Source: Leptolyngbya sp. SIO4C1 (lineage in GTDB: Bacteria; Cyanobacteriota; Cyanobacteriia; Phormidesmidales; Phormidesmidaceae). From it: a stretch of 9,547 nucleotides of DNA. The position numbers and the translations under genes were made by a program. The stretch spans positions 1 to 9,547 of the forward strand of contig JAAHIA010000174.1 of the NCBI GenBank assembly GCA_010671975.1, given 5' to 3'. The stretch's first letter is position 1. Each line of letters begins with the position of its first letter. Below the pieces are notes generated by a model that saw nothing but the letters and a program-made list of their open reading frames with translations, searched no databases and was not told where the DNA came from. This document shows positions 1 through 8,200 of the stretch, one piece after another.

Positions 1-1
1 T

Positions 2-610
2 ATGAAAGTTCTTGAACCCGGAGGAACCTATACCTTTAGCAAAATCTTTGAGCTCAAAATTCCTGCCGATGAGCTAGCAGAGGAGTTTGGCTATACCCTC
101 AGTAAAACGAAGCTAAACTTGCCTCAGTATTCTGAGGAACTGGATCGTTTGGAAGAACTGCGATCGCGCATTGAAGAAGTCTTACCATACGTAGATCTGT
201 CGAACGAAACCTCCCGTCGCGAGGTGCTAATTTCTAGGGTAGTAACCGAGCTGGTGCATTACACCAAGGCTCAGCTACGTATTGAATACCCCATTAGCAT
301 CAGCTCCAAACTACAGGGATATCTGGACTATCTACTCATAGGTCGGGCAGACCTGCTAGTGATTGAAGCGAAGCGTCAGGATCTTGACTATGGAATGACG
401 CAGCTAGTGGCTGAAATGATCGCCCTCGATCAGTGGGAGCGAATACCTCAGCAGCCGGTCTTAATTGGCGCAGTCACTACCGGAAAACTTTGGGAGTTTG
501 CTCTACTAGATCGAACTCACAAGCAGCTCTCACAGGGGCTAGAAAGCTATCGTGTACCCGAAGATTTAGAGCCGCTAATGCGCATTCTCGTTCAGGCCCT
601 GATGGCCTAG
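2..610 (+). CDS. PD-(D/E)XK nuclease-like hypothetical protein at the left edge of the cas operon
   Basis: I do not recognise a named gene. The 202-residue protein is soluble, with no signal peptide or membrane segment. Residues 45-62 form a charged helix. E74 lies in a conserved-looking RRE stretch. Residues 94-140 then look like a restriction-endonuclease core: G106-x2-D109, two hydrophobic strands, E122-A-K124, and Q134 in the following helix. D109, E122 and K124 fit the PD-(D/E)XK catalytic triad. From memory, similar stand-alone proteins of about 200 residues are frequent in cyanobacteria, but I could not search. The ATG starts at base 2, so the true start could lie further left. The gene ends 37 bp before csc2 on the same strand, so co-transcription with the cas genes is likely. 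A role in CRISPR is inference; it could be an unrelated passenger. Confidence 0.7.
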   Translation: MKVLEPGGTYTFSKIFELKIPADELAEEFGYTLSKTKLNLPQYSEELDRLEELRSRIEEVLPYVDLSNETSRREVLISRVVTELVHYTKAQLRIEYPISISSKLQGYLDYLLIGRADLLVIEAKRQDLDYGMTQLVAEMIALDQWERIPQQPVLIGAVTTGKLWEFALLDRTHKQLSQGLESYRVPEDLEPLMRILVQALMA

Positions 611-647
611 GTTCATTCAGTCTTTGTCCTTTACCTAAATATTTGTT

Positions 648-1655
648 ATGTCACTGCTCAAAACCCTTGAGAATAAATTCTTTCATGCCGAAATCCCCTA
701 CAAACCGATGGGAAAATACGCTCATTTTCTAACCGTCCGCATTACCGAGTCTTACCCACTCTTTCAAACCGATGGTGAGCTAAACAAAGCTCGGGTGCGT
801 GCCGGCATAGAAGACAAGAGCACCATCAGCCGCCTATCTATGTTCAAGCGCAAACAGTCTACCCCAGAGCGCTTAGTCGGGCGGGAGCTGCTTCGCACCT
901 ATGGATTTGTCAAACCAGAAGAGTGCGAATACAACGTTGAATTTGGGATGAACAATCCTGACTGTATTATCTACGGATTTGCAATTGGAGATTCTGGATC
1001 TGAAAAATCTAAAGTTGTGGTCGATACGGCTTTCTCAATCACTGCCTTCGATGACTCTCATGAAACCTTTACCTTGAATGCGCCGTTTGAAAATGGCACT
1101 ATGGCCTCTAAAGGCGAGAAAGGATCTAAGCCTGGAGAAGTCACTAGCCGCATCAATCAGCAAGACCACATTCGGCCACAGGTCTTCTTTCCTAGTATTG
1201 TGACTCTCAAAGACCCCACCGAGGCCAGCTTTCTCTATGTGTTTAATAACATTCTCAGAACTCGTCACTATGGAGCCCAGACGACGCGGACAGGTCGCGT
1301 TCGTAACGAGCTCATAGGTGTAGTGTTTGCCGACGGTGAGATTGTGAGCAACCTACGCTGGACGCAGGCCATATACGACCAGATGAAAGCAGCGGGCACG
1401 CTGAAGACGCCCGATCCGCTAGATGAAGATGATGTCGCCCAGGCGGCGAAGACGGCTATCCAATCGCTGATGAACGAAGAATTTATTGTGCATACCGACC
1501 TCCTTGATCAAGACTTTGACTCGCTGCTGAGAGAAGTTAAATCTTTGACAGCCAGCGAAGACGGCATCCGGGCCCTGCTTGCCCAAGCGGATAAAGAAGC
1601 CAAAGCCTACGCTGAGAAGCACATTGGTAAAAAGGCAAAAGCAGGAGCAAAATGA
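648..1655 (+). CDS. csc2: Type I-D CRISPR-associated protein Cas7d/Csc2, effector backbone
   Basis: Csc2 is the Cas7-family subunit of subtype I-D. Several copies wrap the crRNA spacer and form the backbone of the interference complex in the cytoplasm. The 335 residues match the usual length of the family. The conserved region around residues 176-243 is easy to see: RPQVFFPSIVTLKDP, then a basic glycine-rich loop at 205-220 (TRHYGAQTTRTGRVRN), then the ELIGVVFADGEIVSNLRWTQ strand. The basic stretch at 50-75 fits RNA contact. The C-terminus is a Lys/Ala-rich helix and tail (315-335). No clear ribosome binding site precedes the ATG at 648. The stop overlaps the csc1 start in an ATGA, which implies translational coupling. 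The family call is firm; residue roles are inferred from Cas7 biology. Confidence 0.96.
   Translation: MSLLKTLENKFFHAEIPYKPMGKYAHFLTVRITESYPLFQTDGELNKARVRAGIEDKSTISRLSMFKRKQSTPERLVGRELLRTYGFVKPEECEYNVEFGMNNPDCIIYGFAIGDSGSEKSKVVVDTAFSITAFDDSHETFTLNAPFENGTMASKGEKGSKPGEVTSRINQQDHIRPQVFFPSIVTLKDPTEASFLYVFNNILRTRHYGAQTTRTGRVRNELIGVVFADGEIVSNLRWTQAIYDQMKAAGTLKTPDPLDEDDVAQAAKTAIQSLMNEEFIVHTDLLDQDFDSLLREVKSLTASEDGIRALLAQADKEAKAYAEKHIGKKAKAGAK
1643..1647 (+). promoter_or_regulatory. Shine-Dalgarno AGGAG for csc1
   Basis: AGGAG lies inside the last codons of csc2. The csc1 frame begins with two consecutive ATG codons, at 1652 and 1655. The spacing from AGGAG is 4 nt to the first and 7 nt to the second. 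The second ATG therefore has the more usual spacing, so the mature protein may begin one residue later than annotated. Confidence 0.6.
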
Positions 1656-2353
1656 TGCCCCAGATTTATCGCTGTACGTTAGAGCTACACGATAGCCTTT
1701 ACTATGCGACGCGAGAAATTGGACGGCTGTATGAGACTGAGCCAGTCCTGCACAACTATGCGCTTTGCTATGCTTTAGGGCTGGTAGACAGTGAGCAGTA
1801 TGCGACGACGGTGCCAGCAGAAAGCAGCTATCGCTATTTCTGTTCAGAACAGGTACCTATGTATGAAGCTCATTTGACGCCTCTGAATCAGCAGGGCATC
1901 TACGTAACGCCTGCCAAGGCTATCCGCTATTCGACCGTACTTCACACCTGGAAATACGCAGACAATCGCTATCACGTTGAGATGCAAAAGACGAAAAAAA
2001 ATATTCCTAGCTTTGGTCGCGCTAAAGAAATTGCGCCAGAAAGCCAATTTGAATGCTTTGTTATCTCTACCAAACCGCTCACCTTTCCCCGCTGGATTCG
2101 GCTAGGTAAATGGATGAGTAAAGCCAAAATTGAGATTGATGATCTCGGGCAGCTAGCGCCAAAAACCGGTGAAATACTCTGCGCTCATCCGCTAAATCCA
2201 CTCGATGTGATGTTTACGCATCGCGTAATCAGCTACGACGTGATTAACATGCCGCCGGTTAGCCTAATTCGCAACGTCAAGCTCGAGGGAGCTTATTTTC
2301 AGACGGGCGAGGTTAAGCTGCCTGCCTGCATGAGCTACCGCTTTAGTGATTGA
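1652..2353 (+). CDS. csc1: Type I-D CRISPR-associated protein Cas5d/Csc1
   Basis: Csc1 is the Cas5-family subunit of subtype I-D. It caps the 5' end of the crRNA and helps recognise the PAM next to the large subunit. The protein has 233 residues (232 from the second Met), normal for Csc1. The N-terminal signature is plain: HDSLYYATREIGRLYETE at 13-30, followed by LHNYALCYALG. The C-terminal half carries FPRWIRLGKWMSKAKIE (about 145-161), another strong Csc1 signature. The start overlaps the csc2 stop by 4 nt and has a good AGGAG upstream. The end lies close to the cas6 start. The gene is intact. Confidence 0.95.
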   Translation: MMPQIYRCTLELHDSLYYATREIGRLYETEPVLHNYALCYALGLVDSEQYATTVPAESSYRYFCSEQVPMYEAHLTPLNQQGIYVTPAKAIRYSTVLHTWKYADNRYHVEMQKTKKNIPSFGRAKEIAPESQFECFVISTKPLTFPRWIRLGKWMSKAKIEIDDLGQLAPKTGEILCAHPLNPLDVMFTHRVISYDVINMPPVSLIRNVKLEGAYFQTGEVKLPACMSYRFSD

Positions 2354-2375
2354 TGCCTATGTACCGTTTATACCC

Positions 2376-3263
2376 ATGCCGCACAGTTTAGTCCTCAATC
2401 TGCTACCGCAGTCGTCTATCCCGCCGGGTTTTCTGACCGGGCGACATCTGCACTCTCTGTTTCTGAATTTGGTTAGCTCTGTCAATCAGAGCTTGGGAGA
2501 TGAGCTGCATAAAAATCAGGCGAATAAAGCCTTTGCACTGAGTCCCTTACAGGTATCGGGCAGGCAGCCCGCCGGCAATAGAAAAGCGCCGGCCCAGGCT
2601 TCGATCAGATACCAATATCATCGAGCAATTCCGCCCGAGACGCCCTGCTGGTGGCGCATTGCCTTGCTAGATGACGCCCTTTTTAGCCAGCTTCAACAGC
2701 TATGGCTTGACCTAAATCCCCATAAAGCCTGGCATTTAGGGCCGGCAGACTTACAAATTACCAGCATCTTAGGCACTGCCCAAAGTACGCAGCCCTGGGC
2801 AAACTTTTGCAACTACGCTCAGCTCTATGAGCAAGCATCCGCAACAGACCGCAAGCTGACGCTGCAATTTTGTACGCCCACTGCCTTTCGTCAGCGCCAG
2901 TATGACACGACCTTCCCAACCGGTGAGCTCGTTTTTGGTAGCTTACTGCGCCGCTGGAATCAGCACAGCAGCATCGAACTTTCAAAAGACATCTTAGATG
3001 CGATTTTTCCAGGTGCGTACGAGCTTAAGACCGAGCTGATTCGCGATCCGCGCAGTCAGTTTGAGCGCACCGGGGCCAAGGTCGATCCGCGCAGTCAGTT
3101 TGTGGGCTGTGTCGGTCAAGTCACCTTTCAGATACTCGGCAAAGTAGCGCCTCAGACCGTTAAGCAGATCAATGCTCTGGCCGACTATGCGCTCTATGCC
3201 GGAGTGGGACGTAAAACGACGATGGGCATGGGTATGGTGCGGAGGCTGTCATGCAAAACCTGA
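2376..3263 (+). CDS. cas6: CRISPR-associated endoribonuclease Cas6 (type I-D)
   Basis: Cas6 cuts the repeat RNA at the base of its hairpin and leaves an 8-nt 5' tag, expected here to be AUUGAAAC. The C-terminal glycine-rich loop GVGRKTTMGMGMVRRL is diagnostic of the family. Near the N-terminus, LTGRHLHSLFLNLV supplies candidate catalytic histidines. I chose the ATG at 2376 because MPHSLVLNLLPQ matches the usual beginning of the first ferredoxin-like strand. A GTG at 2346 would add ten residues and overlap csc1 by 8 nt. Neither has a clear ribosome binding site. Oddity: the hexapeptide DPRSQF occurs twice, 13 residues apart, encoded by a perfect 20-nt direct repeat (3044-3063 and 3083-3102). 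The frame stays open. The last 13 nt overlap cas4. Confidence 0.94.
   Translation: MPHSLVLNLLPQSSIPPGFLTGRHLHSLFLNLVSSVNQSLGDELHKNQANKAFALSPLQVSGRQPAGNRKAPAQASIRYQYHRAIPPETPCWWRIALLDDALFSQLQQLWLDLNPHKAWHLGPADLQITSILGTAQSTQPWANFCNYAQLYEQASATDRKLTLQFCTPTAFRQRQYDTTFPTGELVFGSLLRRWNQHSSIELSKDILDAIFPGAYELKTELIRDPRSQFERTGAKVDPRSQFVGCVGQVTFQILGKVAPQTVKQINALADYALYAGVGRKTTMGMGMVRRLSCKT
3044..3102 (+). repeat. 20-nt direct repeat inside cas6, 39-nt period
   Basis: The 20 bases CGATCCGCGCAGTCAGTTTG at 3044-3063 recur without mismatch at 3083-3102. The offset of 39 nt equals 13 codons, so the reading frame is kept and DPRSQF appears twice in the protein. The 19 bases after each copy match only weakly. 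This is either an old tandem duplication with one diverged half or an insertion flanked by a target copy. Confidence 0.9.
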
Positions 3264-3835
3264 TTCCGATTGCCGCGCTCAATCAGTACGCCTATTGTCC
3301 CCACCGCTGCTGGCGGATGTTTTGCGCGGGCGATTTTGTTGACAACCAATACACCCTAGAAGGGACGGGACTGCACGATCGGGTGCACACCTTGAGCAGC
3401 GGCCACCGAGAAGAGACCTGGCAGGTGCGAGCGATTTGGCTGAAGTCTGAGACGTATGGCCTGGTGGGTAAAGCCGATTTGATCGAAGCGCAAAACGGTC
3501 AGCTCTATCCGGTGGAGTATAAACGCGGCCACACGGGCGATTTTGATAACGATGCCCTGCAGGTCTGTGCTCAGGCACTGTGCCTAGAGGAGATGACCGG
3601 GCAGCCAGTTACTCAAGGCTATGTCTACTATGCTCAGACCCATCAGCGCCAGCCGGTTGCGATCGCACAAGATCTCAGACAGCGCGCGATCGCAGCCATT
3701 CAAGCGATTCAAACCCTCTTTCGCACGGGTCAAATGCCACCAGCCGTATACACTCCACGCTGCCGAGGCTGTAGCCTCTACGACCGCTGCCTGCCTCAGG
3801 CCGCCAAAAAAGTTAACCGATATCGAGAGTCATAA
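3251..3835 (+). CDS. cas4: CRISPR-associated exonuclease Cas4
   Basis: Cas4 is a RecB-type nuclease with an Fe-S cluster. With Cas1-Cas2 it trims prespacers and enforces PAM choice and orientation. The 194 residues show the full layout. C16 and C20 lie in YAYCPHRC, and C171, C174 and C180 in PRCRGCSLYDRC, giving the cluster ligands. H42 lies in GTGLHDRVH. D76 (GKAD) and E89-Y-K91 form the nuclease site. Q104 begins QVCAQALCLEEM, the RecB helix motif. The ATG at 3251 overlaps the cas6 end by 13 nt and gives the family-typical start MQNLIPIAALNQYAYCP. cas1 follows after a 7-nt gap, as expected for an adaptation module. All key residues are present. Confidence 0.95.
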   Translation: MQNLIPIAALNQYAYCPHRCWRMFCAGDFVDNQYTLEGTGLHDRVHTLSSGHREETWQVRAIWLKSETYGLVGKADLIEAQNGQLYPVEYKRGHTGDFDNDALQVCAQALCLEEMTGQPVTQGYVYYAQTHQRQPVAIAQDLRQRAIAAIQAIQTLFRTGQMPPAVYTPRCRGCSLYDRCLPQAAKKVNRYRES

Positions 3836-3842
3836 TCTTCAT

Positions 3843-4844
3843 ATGGGCACGGTTTATATTTCCACAAACGATGCCTTCATTGGCAAGACAGACGAACGCC
3901 TGCGGGTCAGGGCTCAAAAAGAGACGCTCTTAGATGTGCCCATGATTAAGGTCGATGGCGTTGTGGTATTAGGGCGAGCGACCGTTTCGCCTGCCGTAAT
4001 TATGGAACTTTTAGAGCGCAAAATTCCGCTCAGCTTTTTAACCATGACGGGGCGATACTTGGGTAGGCTAGAGCCAGAGCTCACCAAAAATATCTTTGTG
4101 CGGCAGGCTCAGTGGCAGGCTGCTGGAGCAACGCCCCAGGCAATCCATGTGGTGCAGGCGATTGTTCGTGGCAAGTTAAAAAACTATCGGTATAGGCTGT
4201 TGCGATCGCAGCGGCGAAATGAGACAGAGCTGGCCGCTGGTATTCAACAAATAGAGCAGGCAATTGCCCCTATCGACCAAACTCAGCAGATTGACAGCCT
4301 GCGCGGCTTAGAAGGCAGCGGCAGCGCCGCTTATTTTCAGCAGTTCAAACAGCTGCTCCGCAACGATCGGTTTACCTTTACCAAGCGAGTGCGGCGACCC
4401 CCAACCGATCCGGTCAATTCGCTCCTGAGTCTAGGCTATGCGCTGCTGCAGCACGATATCCAAAGCGCGCTCAATATTGTCGGGTTTGACCCCTATCTGG
4501 GCTACCTGCACACGCAGCGCTATGGTCGGCCCTCACTGGCCCTCGATTTGATGGAAGAATTTCGACCCATCGTTGTCGATGCGGTGGCACTCACGGCTAT
4601 CAATCGTCCGGAGCTAACGCCGGATGACTTTGTTCATGAGCCAGTCAGTCAGGCCGTTGCGCTGTCAGATGAGGGACGAAAAAAGTTTTTGCGTCTCTAT
4701 GAGCAAAAAAAACAAACCAAGTTCAAGCATCCTGTCATGCAGCGACAGTGTACCTACCAAGAGGCATTTGAAATACAGGCTCGACTGCTCGCAAAATACC
4801 TCATGGCTGAAACCGAGAAGTATCCTCCGCTGGTATTGAAGTAG
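3843..4844 (+). CDS. cas1: CRISPR-associated endonuclease/integrase Cas1
   Basis: Cas1 is the integrase that joins new spacers to the leader-proximal repeat, acting as two dimers bridged by Cas2. The protein has 333 residues from the ATG at 3843. The frame is open further upstream to 3621, but that part overlaps cas4 and lacks Cas1 sequence, while MGTVYISTNDAFIGK is the normal Cas1 start. Metal ligands are visible: E157 in RGLEGSGSAAYF, H223 in GYLHTQRYGRPSLALDLMEEFRP, and D235 and E238 in the same stretch. The N-terminal beta domain spans about residues 1-80 and the helical catalytic domain the rest. cas2 begins one base after the stop. The gene is intact. Confidence 0.96.
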   Translation: MGTVYISTNDAFIGKTDERLRVRAQKETLLDVPMIKVDGVVVLGRATVSPAVIMELLERKIPLSFLTMTGRYLGRLEPELTKNIFVRQAQWQAAGATPQAIHVVQAIVRGKLKNYRYRLLRSQRRNETELAAGIQQIEQAIAPIDQTQQIDSLRGLEGSGSAAYFQQFKQLLRNDRFTFTKRVRRPPTDPVNSLLSLGYALLQHDIQSALNIVGFDPYLGYLHTQRYGRPSLALDLMEEFRPIVVDAVALTAINRPELTPDDFVHEPVSQAVALSDEGRKKFLRLYEQKKQTKFKHPVMQRQCTYQEAFEIQARLLAKYLMAETEKYPPLVLK

Positions 4845-4845
4845 T

Positions 4846-5118
4846 ATGTACCTGGTCATTTCCTACGACATTTCTGACGATAAGCGCCGCACTAAAATTC
4901 ATAAAATACTGACCTCCTACGGACAATGGATGCAGTACAGCGTGTTTGAATGCGATCTGACAGCAGCGGAGTATGTCAAACTGCGGAATCGTCTTAATAA
5001 GCTGATTAAGCCTGAAGCGGATAGCATTCGCTTTTACTCGCTGTGCGAATGCTGTCAGAAGAAGGTAGAACGAATAGGTGGCGAAGCGCTGAGAGACGAT
5101 ACGGTCTTTTTCGCTTAG
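4846..5118 (+). CDS. cas2: CRISPR-associated protein Cas2
   Basis: Cas2 is the small ferredoxin-fold dimer that holds two Cas1 dimers at the distance that sets spacer length. The 90 residues are typical. The first strand ends in MYLVISYDISDDKRR, with the conserved aspartate D8. QWMQYSVFECDL forms the second strand, and SIRFYSLCECC leads into the third. The start lies one base after the cas1 stop with no visible ribosome binding site, so translation is probably coupled to cas1. It is the last cas gene before the leader and array. Confidence 0.95.
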   Translation: MYLVISYDISDDKRRTKIHKILTSYGQWMQYSVFECDLTAAEYVKLRNRLNKLIKPEADSIRFYSLCECCQKKVERIGGEALRDDTVFFA

Positions 5119-5222
5119 CTGCGCCAGTAGGTGGGTGTAGGGATAGGGATCTCGGGTTAAGGGCTTGAAAGTACTGCAGATTATGGGTTTGAGCGTTGGC
5201 AGATGCTTGGGGGGTGGCGCAG
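5119..5222. repeat. 8-bp inverted repeat in the leader, arms 96 bp apart
   Basis: CTGCGCCA at 5119-5126, directly after the cas2 stop, is the exact reverse complement of TGGCGCAG at 5215-5222. Such distant arms do not form a terminator. They could be a paired protein-binding site or chance. Confidence refers to function; the sequence match itself is certain. Confidence 0.3.
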
Positions 5223-5290
5223 TAGCTGAATGCTTTGCTACGTAAGGGTTTAGGTAATTTGGAAATGATTAAGATTGATTCTAAGGCAGG

Positions 5291-5298
5291 GTTTCAAT
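5291..5298 (-). repeat. Inverted copy of the crRNA 5' tag in the leader
   Basis: GTTTCAAT is the exact reverse complement of ATTGAAAC, the last 8 bases of every full repeat. It ends 70 bp before the first repeat. An 8-mer match in 250 bp is uncommon but possible by chance. Confidence 0.35.
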
Positions 5299-8200
5299 GC
5301 TACGATTTTAGACACTGGCACAAATGCACCTTGAAAACTAAATACTGTAAGGCACACAGGCTTCCGCAGCCGCAAAACCCCCAAAACCCTCTCAGGGATT
5401 GAAACGGGGAGAGACCTGCTGTCGTGCTTCCGAATGCACGCCGCAAAACCCCCAAAACCCTCTCAGGGATTGAAACCTTTTAAAGGAATCGCCTGTCAGT
5501 CCTGGCAATACCAGCCGCAAAACCCCCAAAACCCTCTCAGGGATTGAAACCTTCGACGGGCGTGCGCTGGCTGCCGCCACCCTTGCCGCAAAACCCCCAA
5601 AACCCTCTCAGGGATTGAAACAAGCTGCCTTGCAACACAGCTTCTAGTGCACCGCGATCGCGCCGCAAAACCCCCAAAACCCTCTCAGGGATTGAAACTG
5701 GGTCTGCAATAGAGATCCTTTCATTTCTGTAGCGCCGCAAAACCCCCAAAACCCTCTCAGGGATTGAAACATGCAGTAGCGCCCTCTCTATCTCTAGCTG
5801 AGACGCCGCAAAACCCCCAAAACCCTCTCAGGGATTGAAACATCTTACTTGCTCCTTAAAAAGTTCACGAGGTAGTGCCGCAAAACCCCCAAAACCCTCT
5901 CAGGGATTGAAACCCGACTATGACCCTGATTACGACCCTAGCACGGAGCCGCAAAACCCCCAAAACCCTCTCAGGGATTGAAACGGTTACGCCTCCCTTT
6001 CTTTTATGAAGAATATTAGATTGCCGCAAAACCCCCAAAACCCTCTCAGGGATTGAAACCAGGGCCAGCGCTTTGGATGGCATCGAGGCTAGTGTGCCGC
6101 AAAACCCCCAAAACCCTCTCAGGGATTGAAACTTCTTATTCTTCAGCCCCGAACTTTACCCAGTCAGGCCGCAAAACCCCCAAAACCCTCTCAGGGATTG
6201 AAACACGCGCTGCTGAACGAGACGCGGTGAGCATCGACGCCGCAAAACCCCCAAAACCCTCTCAGGGATTGAAACGCCTCGAAGGACTAGCAGAGTCCCG
6301 ATTGGGTCACGCCGCAAAACCCCCAAAACCCTCTCAGGGATTGAAACACTCACTTGCCCCTGGTTGAGAATCACCTCAGAGGGCCGCAAAACCCCCAAAA
6401 CCCTCTCAGGGATTGAAACCTCTACTTGGCCCACGATGGTACTAGCAGCTGTAGGCCGCAAAACCCCCAAAACCCTCTCAGGGATTGAAACGTGATAGAG
6501 TCTCACCCTAGAATCCAGCTCAGACGGCCGCAAAACCCCCAAAACCCTCTCAGGGATTGAAACATTAACATGTACGTGCTCAAAGATTTTGCAGATGGCC
6601 GCAAAACCCCCAAAACCCTCTCAGGGATTGAAACCTCGAAGAAACGCAGCGCACGTTGGAACTCTTCGGGCCGCAAAACCCCCAAAACCCTCTCAGGGAT
6701 TGAAACTAATCAGGTACCACTAGCTCATATTGCCCGTAGCGCCGCAAAACCCCCAAAACCCTCTCAGGGATTGAAACAGCGCCGGCAGATCCTCCCGTCC
6801 TAGCGAACACGCCGCAAAACCCCCAAAACCCTCTCAGGGATTGAAACCGGCATAGGGCAGTCTCCTCGCGGTGTTTGATGCCGCCGCAAAACCCCCAAAA
6901 CCCTCTCAGGGATTGAAACTTTGGCCGAGCGCTAGAAATAGCTACGGCAGCGCGCCGCAAAACCCCCAAAACCCTCTCAGGGATTGAAACAAAGGCGCTT
7001 GCGGCTGTACTTGTCATTGCCCGATTTGCCGCAAAACCCCCAAAACCCTCTCAGGGATTGAAACAAAGGCTGAGTCTATGCGGGGGTGCATCCAGCGAGC
7101 CGCAAAACCCCCAAAACCCTCTCAGGGATTGAAACATTCAGCAGCCACAGTGGGCTTATCTGGCCCCATTGCCGCAAAACCCCCAAAACCCTCTCAGGGA
7201 TTGAAACGTGTCAGCGGTCTCAGTGAACCCCGCCGATAGCACGCCGCAAAACCCCCAAAACCCTCTCAGGGATTGAAACAGCAGCGGCACGCTTTTCGCA
7301 GAAGCCGTTCGATGCCGCAAAACCCCCAAAACCCTCTCAGGGATTGAAACGCTGCAGGCTAAGCTGCCCCAGATCCTGAATTAAGCCGCAAAACCCCCAA
7401 AACCCTCTCAGGGATTGAAACGGCGAAGCGTGGTTTTGACAATTCCACGTTGAAGGCCGCAAAACCCCCAAAACCCTCTCAGGGATTGAAACCAAATCGC
7501 TAACTGCCGCTTCATGCCGCTACTACGCCGCAAAACCCCCAAAACCCTCTCAGGGATTGAAACAGGAGCGCTGGGGTTTTTCCCGGCAGCGCGCACAGCC
7601 GCAAAACCCCCAAAACCCTCTCAGGGATTGAAACGGAATGGTTGCAGCGCCCGAACCCGACAACGGTACCGCCGCAAAACCCCCAAAACCCTCTCAGGGA
7701 TTGAAACTTGTCGTAAAACGCTTTGTAAGTATTGGGTTTTAGAGGCCGCAAAACCCCCAAAACCCTCTCAGGGATTGAAACGGTCGAGTGATTCTGGCTG
7801 ATGCTGATTTGACTGATTGCCGCAAAACCCCCAAAACCCTCTCAGGGATTGAAACGCTAGCGGCCTGCTCAATCGCAGTAGCAGCTGATGGCCGCAAAAC
7901 CCCCAAAACCCTCTCAGGGATTGAAACCAACGGCTCTAGATGCTTGCCCTTTTGCTTTCCGGAGCCGCAAAACCCCCAAAACCCTCTCAGGGATTGAAAC
8001 TCCTGGCGTGTGAAGTCTCGGGTCAGACGCACAACGCCGCAAAACCCCCAAAACCCTCTCAGGGATTGAAACACTTTGCTCGTCCCCTTAATCTCAAACC
8101 CCCACTGTTGCCGCAAAACCCCCAAAACCCTCTCAGGGATTGAAACAACATGGCAAACGAGGACCAACGCACTATGCAGCGGATTAAGAGCCGCAAAACC

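Larger units (their letters stand above)
5119..5368 (+). promoter_or_regulatory. CRISPR leader (gene-free, 250 bp)
   Basis: This stretch between cas2 and the first repeat holds no credible gene on either strand. Its position next to cas2, together with the decayed repeat at the far end of the array, identifies it as the leader. It should hold the array promoter and the signals for spacer integration. The right half (about 5250-5350) is AT-richer. It contains GGGTTT at 5185-5190, 5246-5251 and 5289-5294, TGCTACG at 5236-5242 and 5298-5304, and GTTTCAAT at 5291-5298, the reverse complement of the crRNA tag. I could not fix a promoter: TTGAAA at 5331 and TACTGT at 5343 are too close together to form a standard pair. 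Confidence 0.85.

Noticed and set aside
433..732. 99-codon frame bridging the first gene and csc2.
   Set aside because: It overlaps both real genes in another frame and its composition is unlike a protein family.
2346..2375. GTG start for cas6, ten codons upstream.
   Set aside because: Possible but less likely: the extra residues precede the usual first strand and no ribosome binding site favours it.
3279..3578. 99-codon minus-strand frame inside cas4.
   Set aside because: A shadow of cas4, which has all conserved residues on the + strand.
3621..3842. Upstream extension of the cas1 frame by 74 codons.
   Set aside because: It overlaps cas4 in another frame and has no Cas1-like sequence; the ATG at 3843 gives the family-typical start and length.
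5331..5348. TTGAAA and TACTGT as a promoter for the array.
   Set aside because: The two boxes are only 6 bp apart, far from the normal 16-18 bp, and the second matches poorly.
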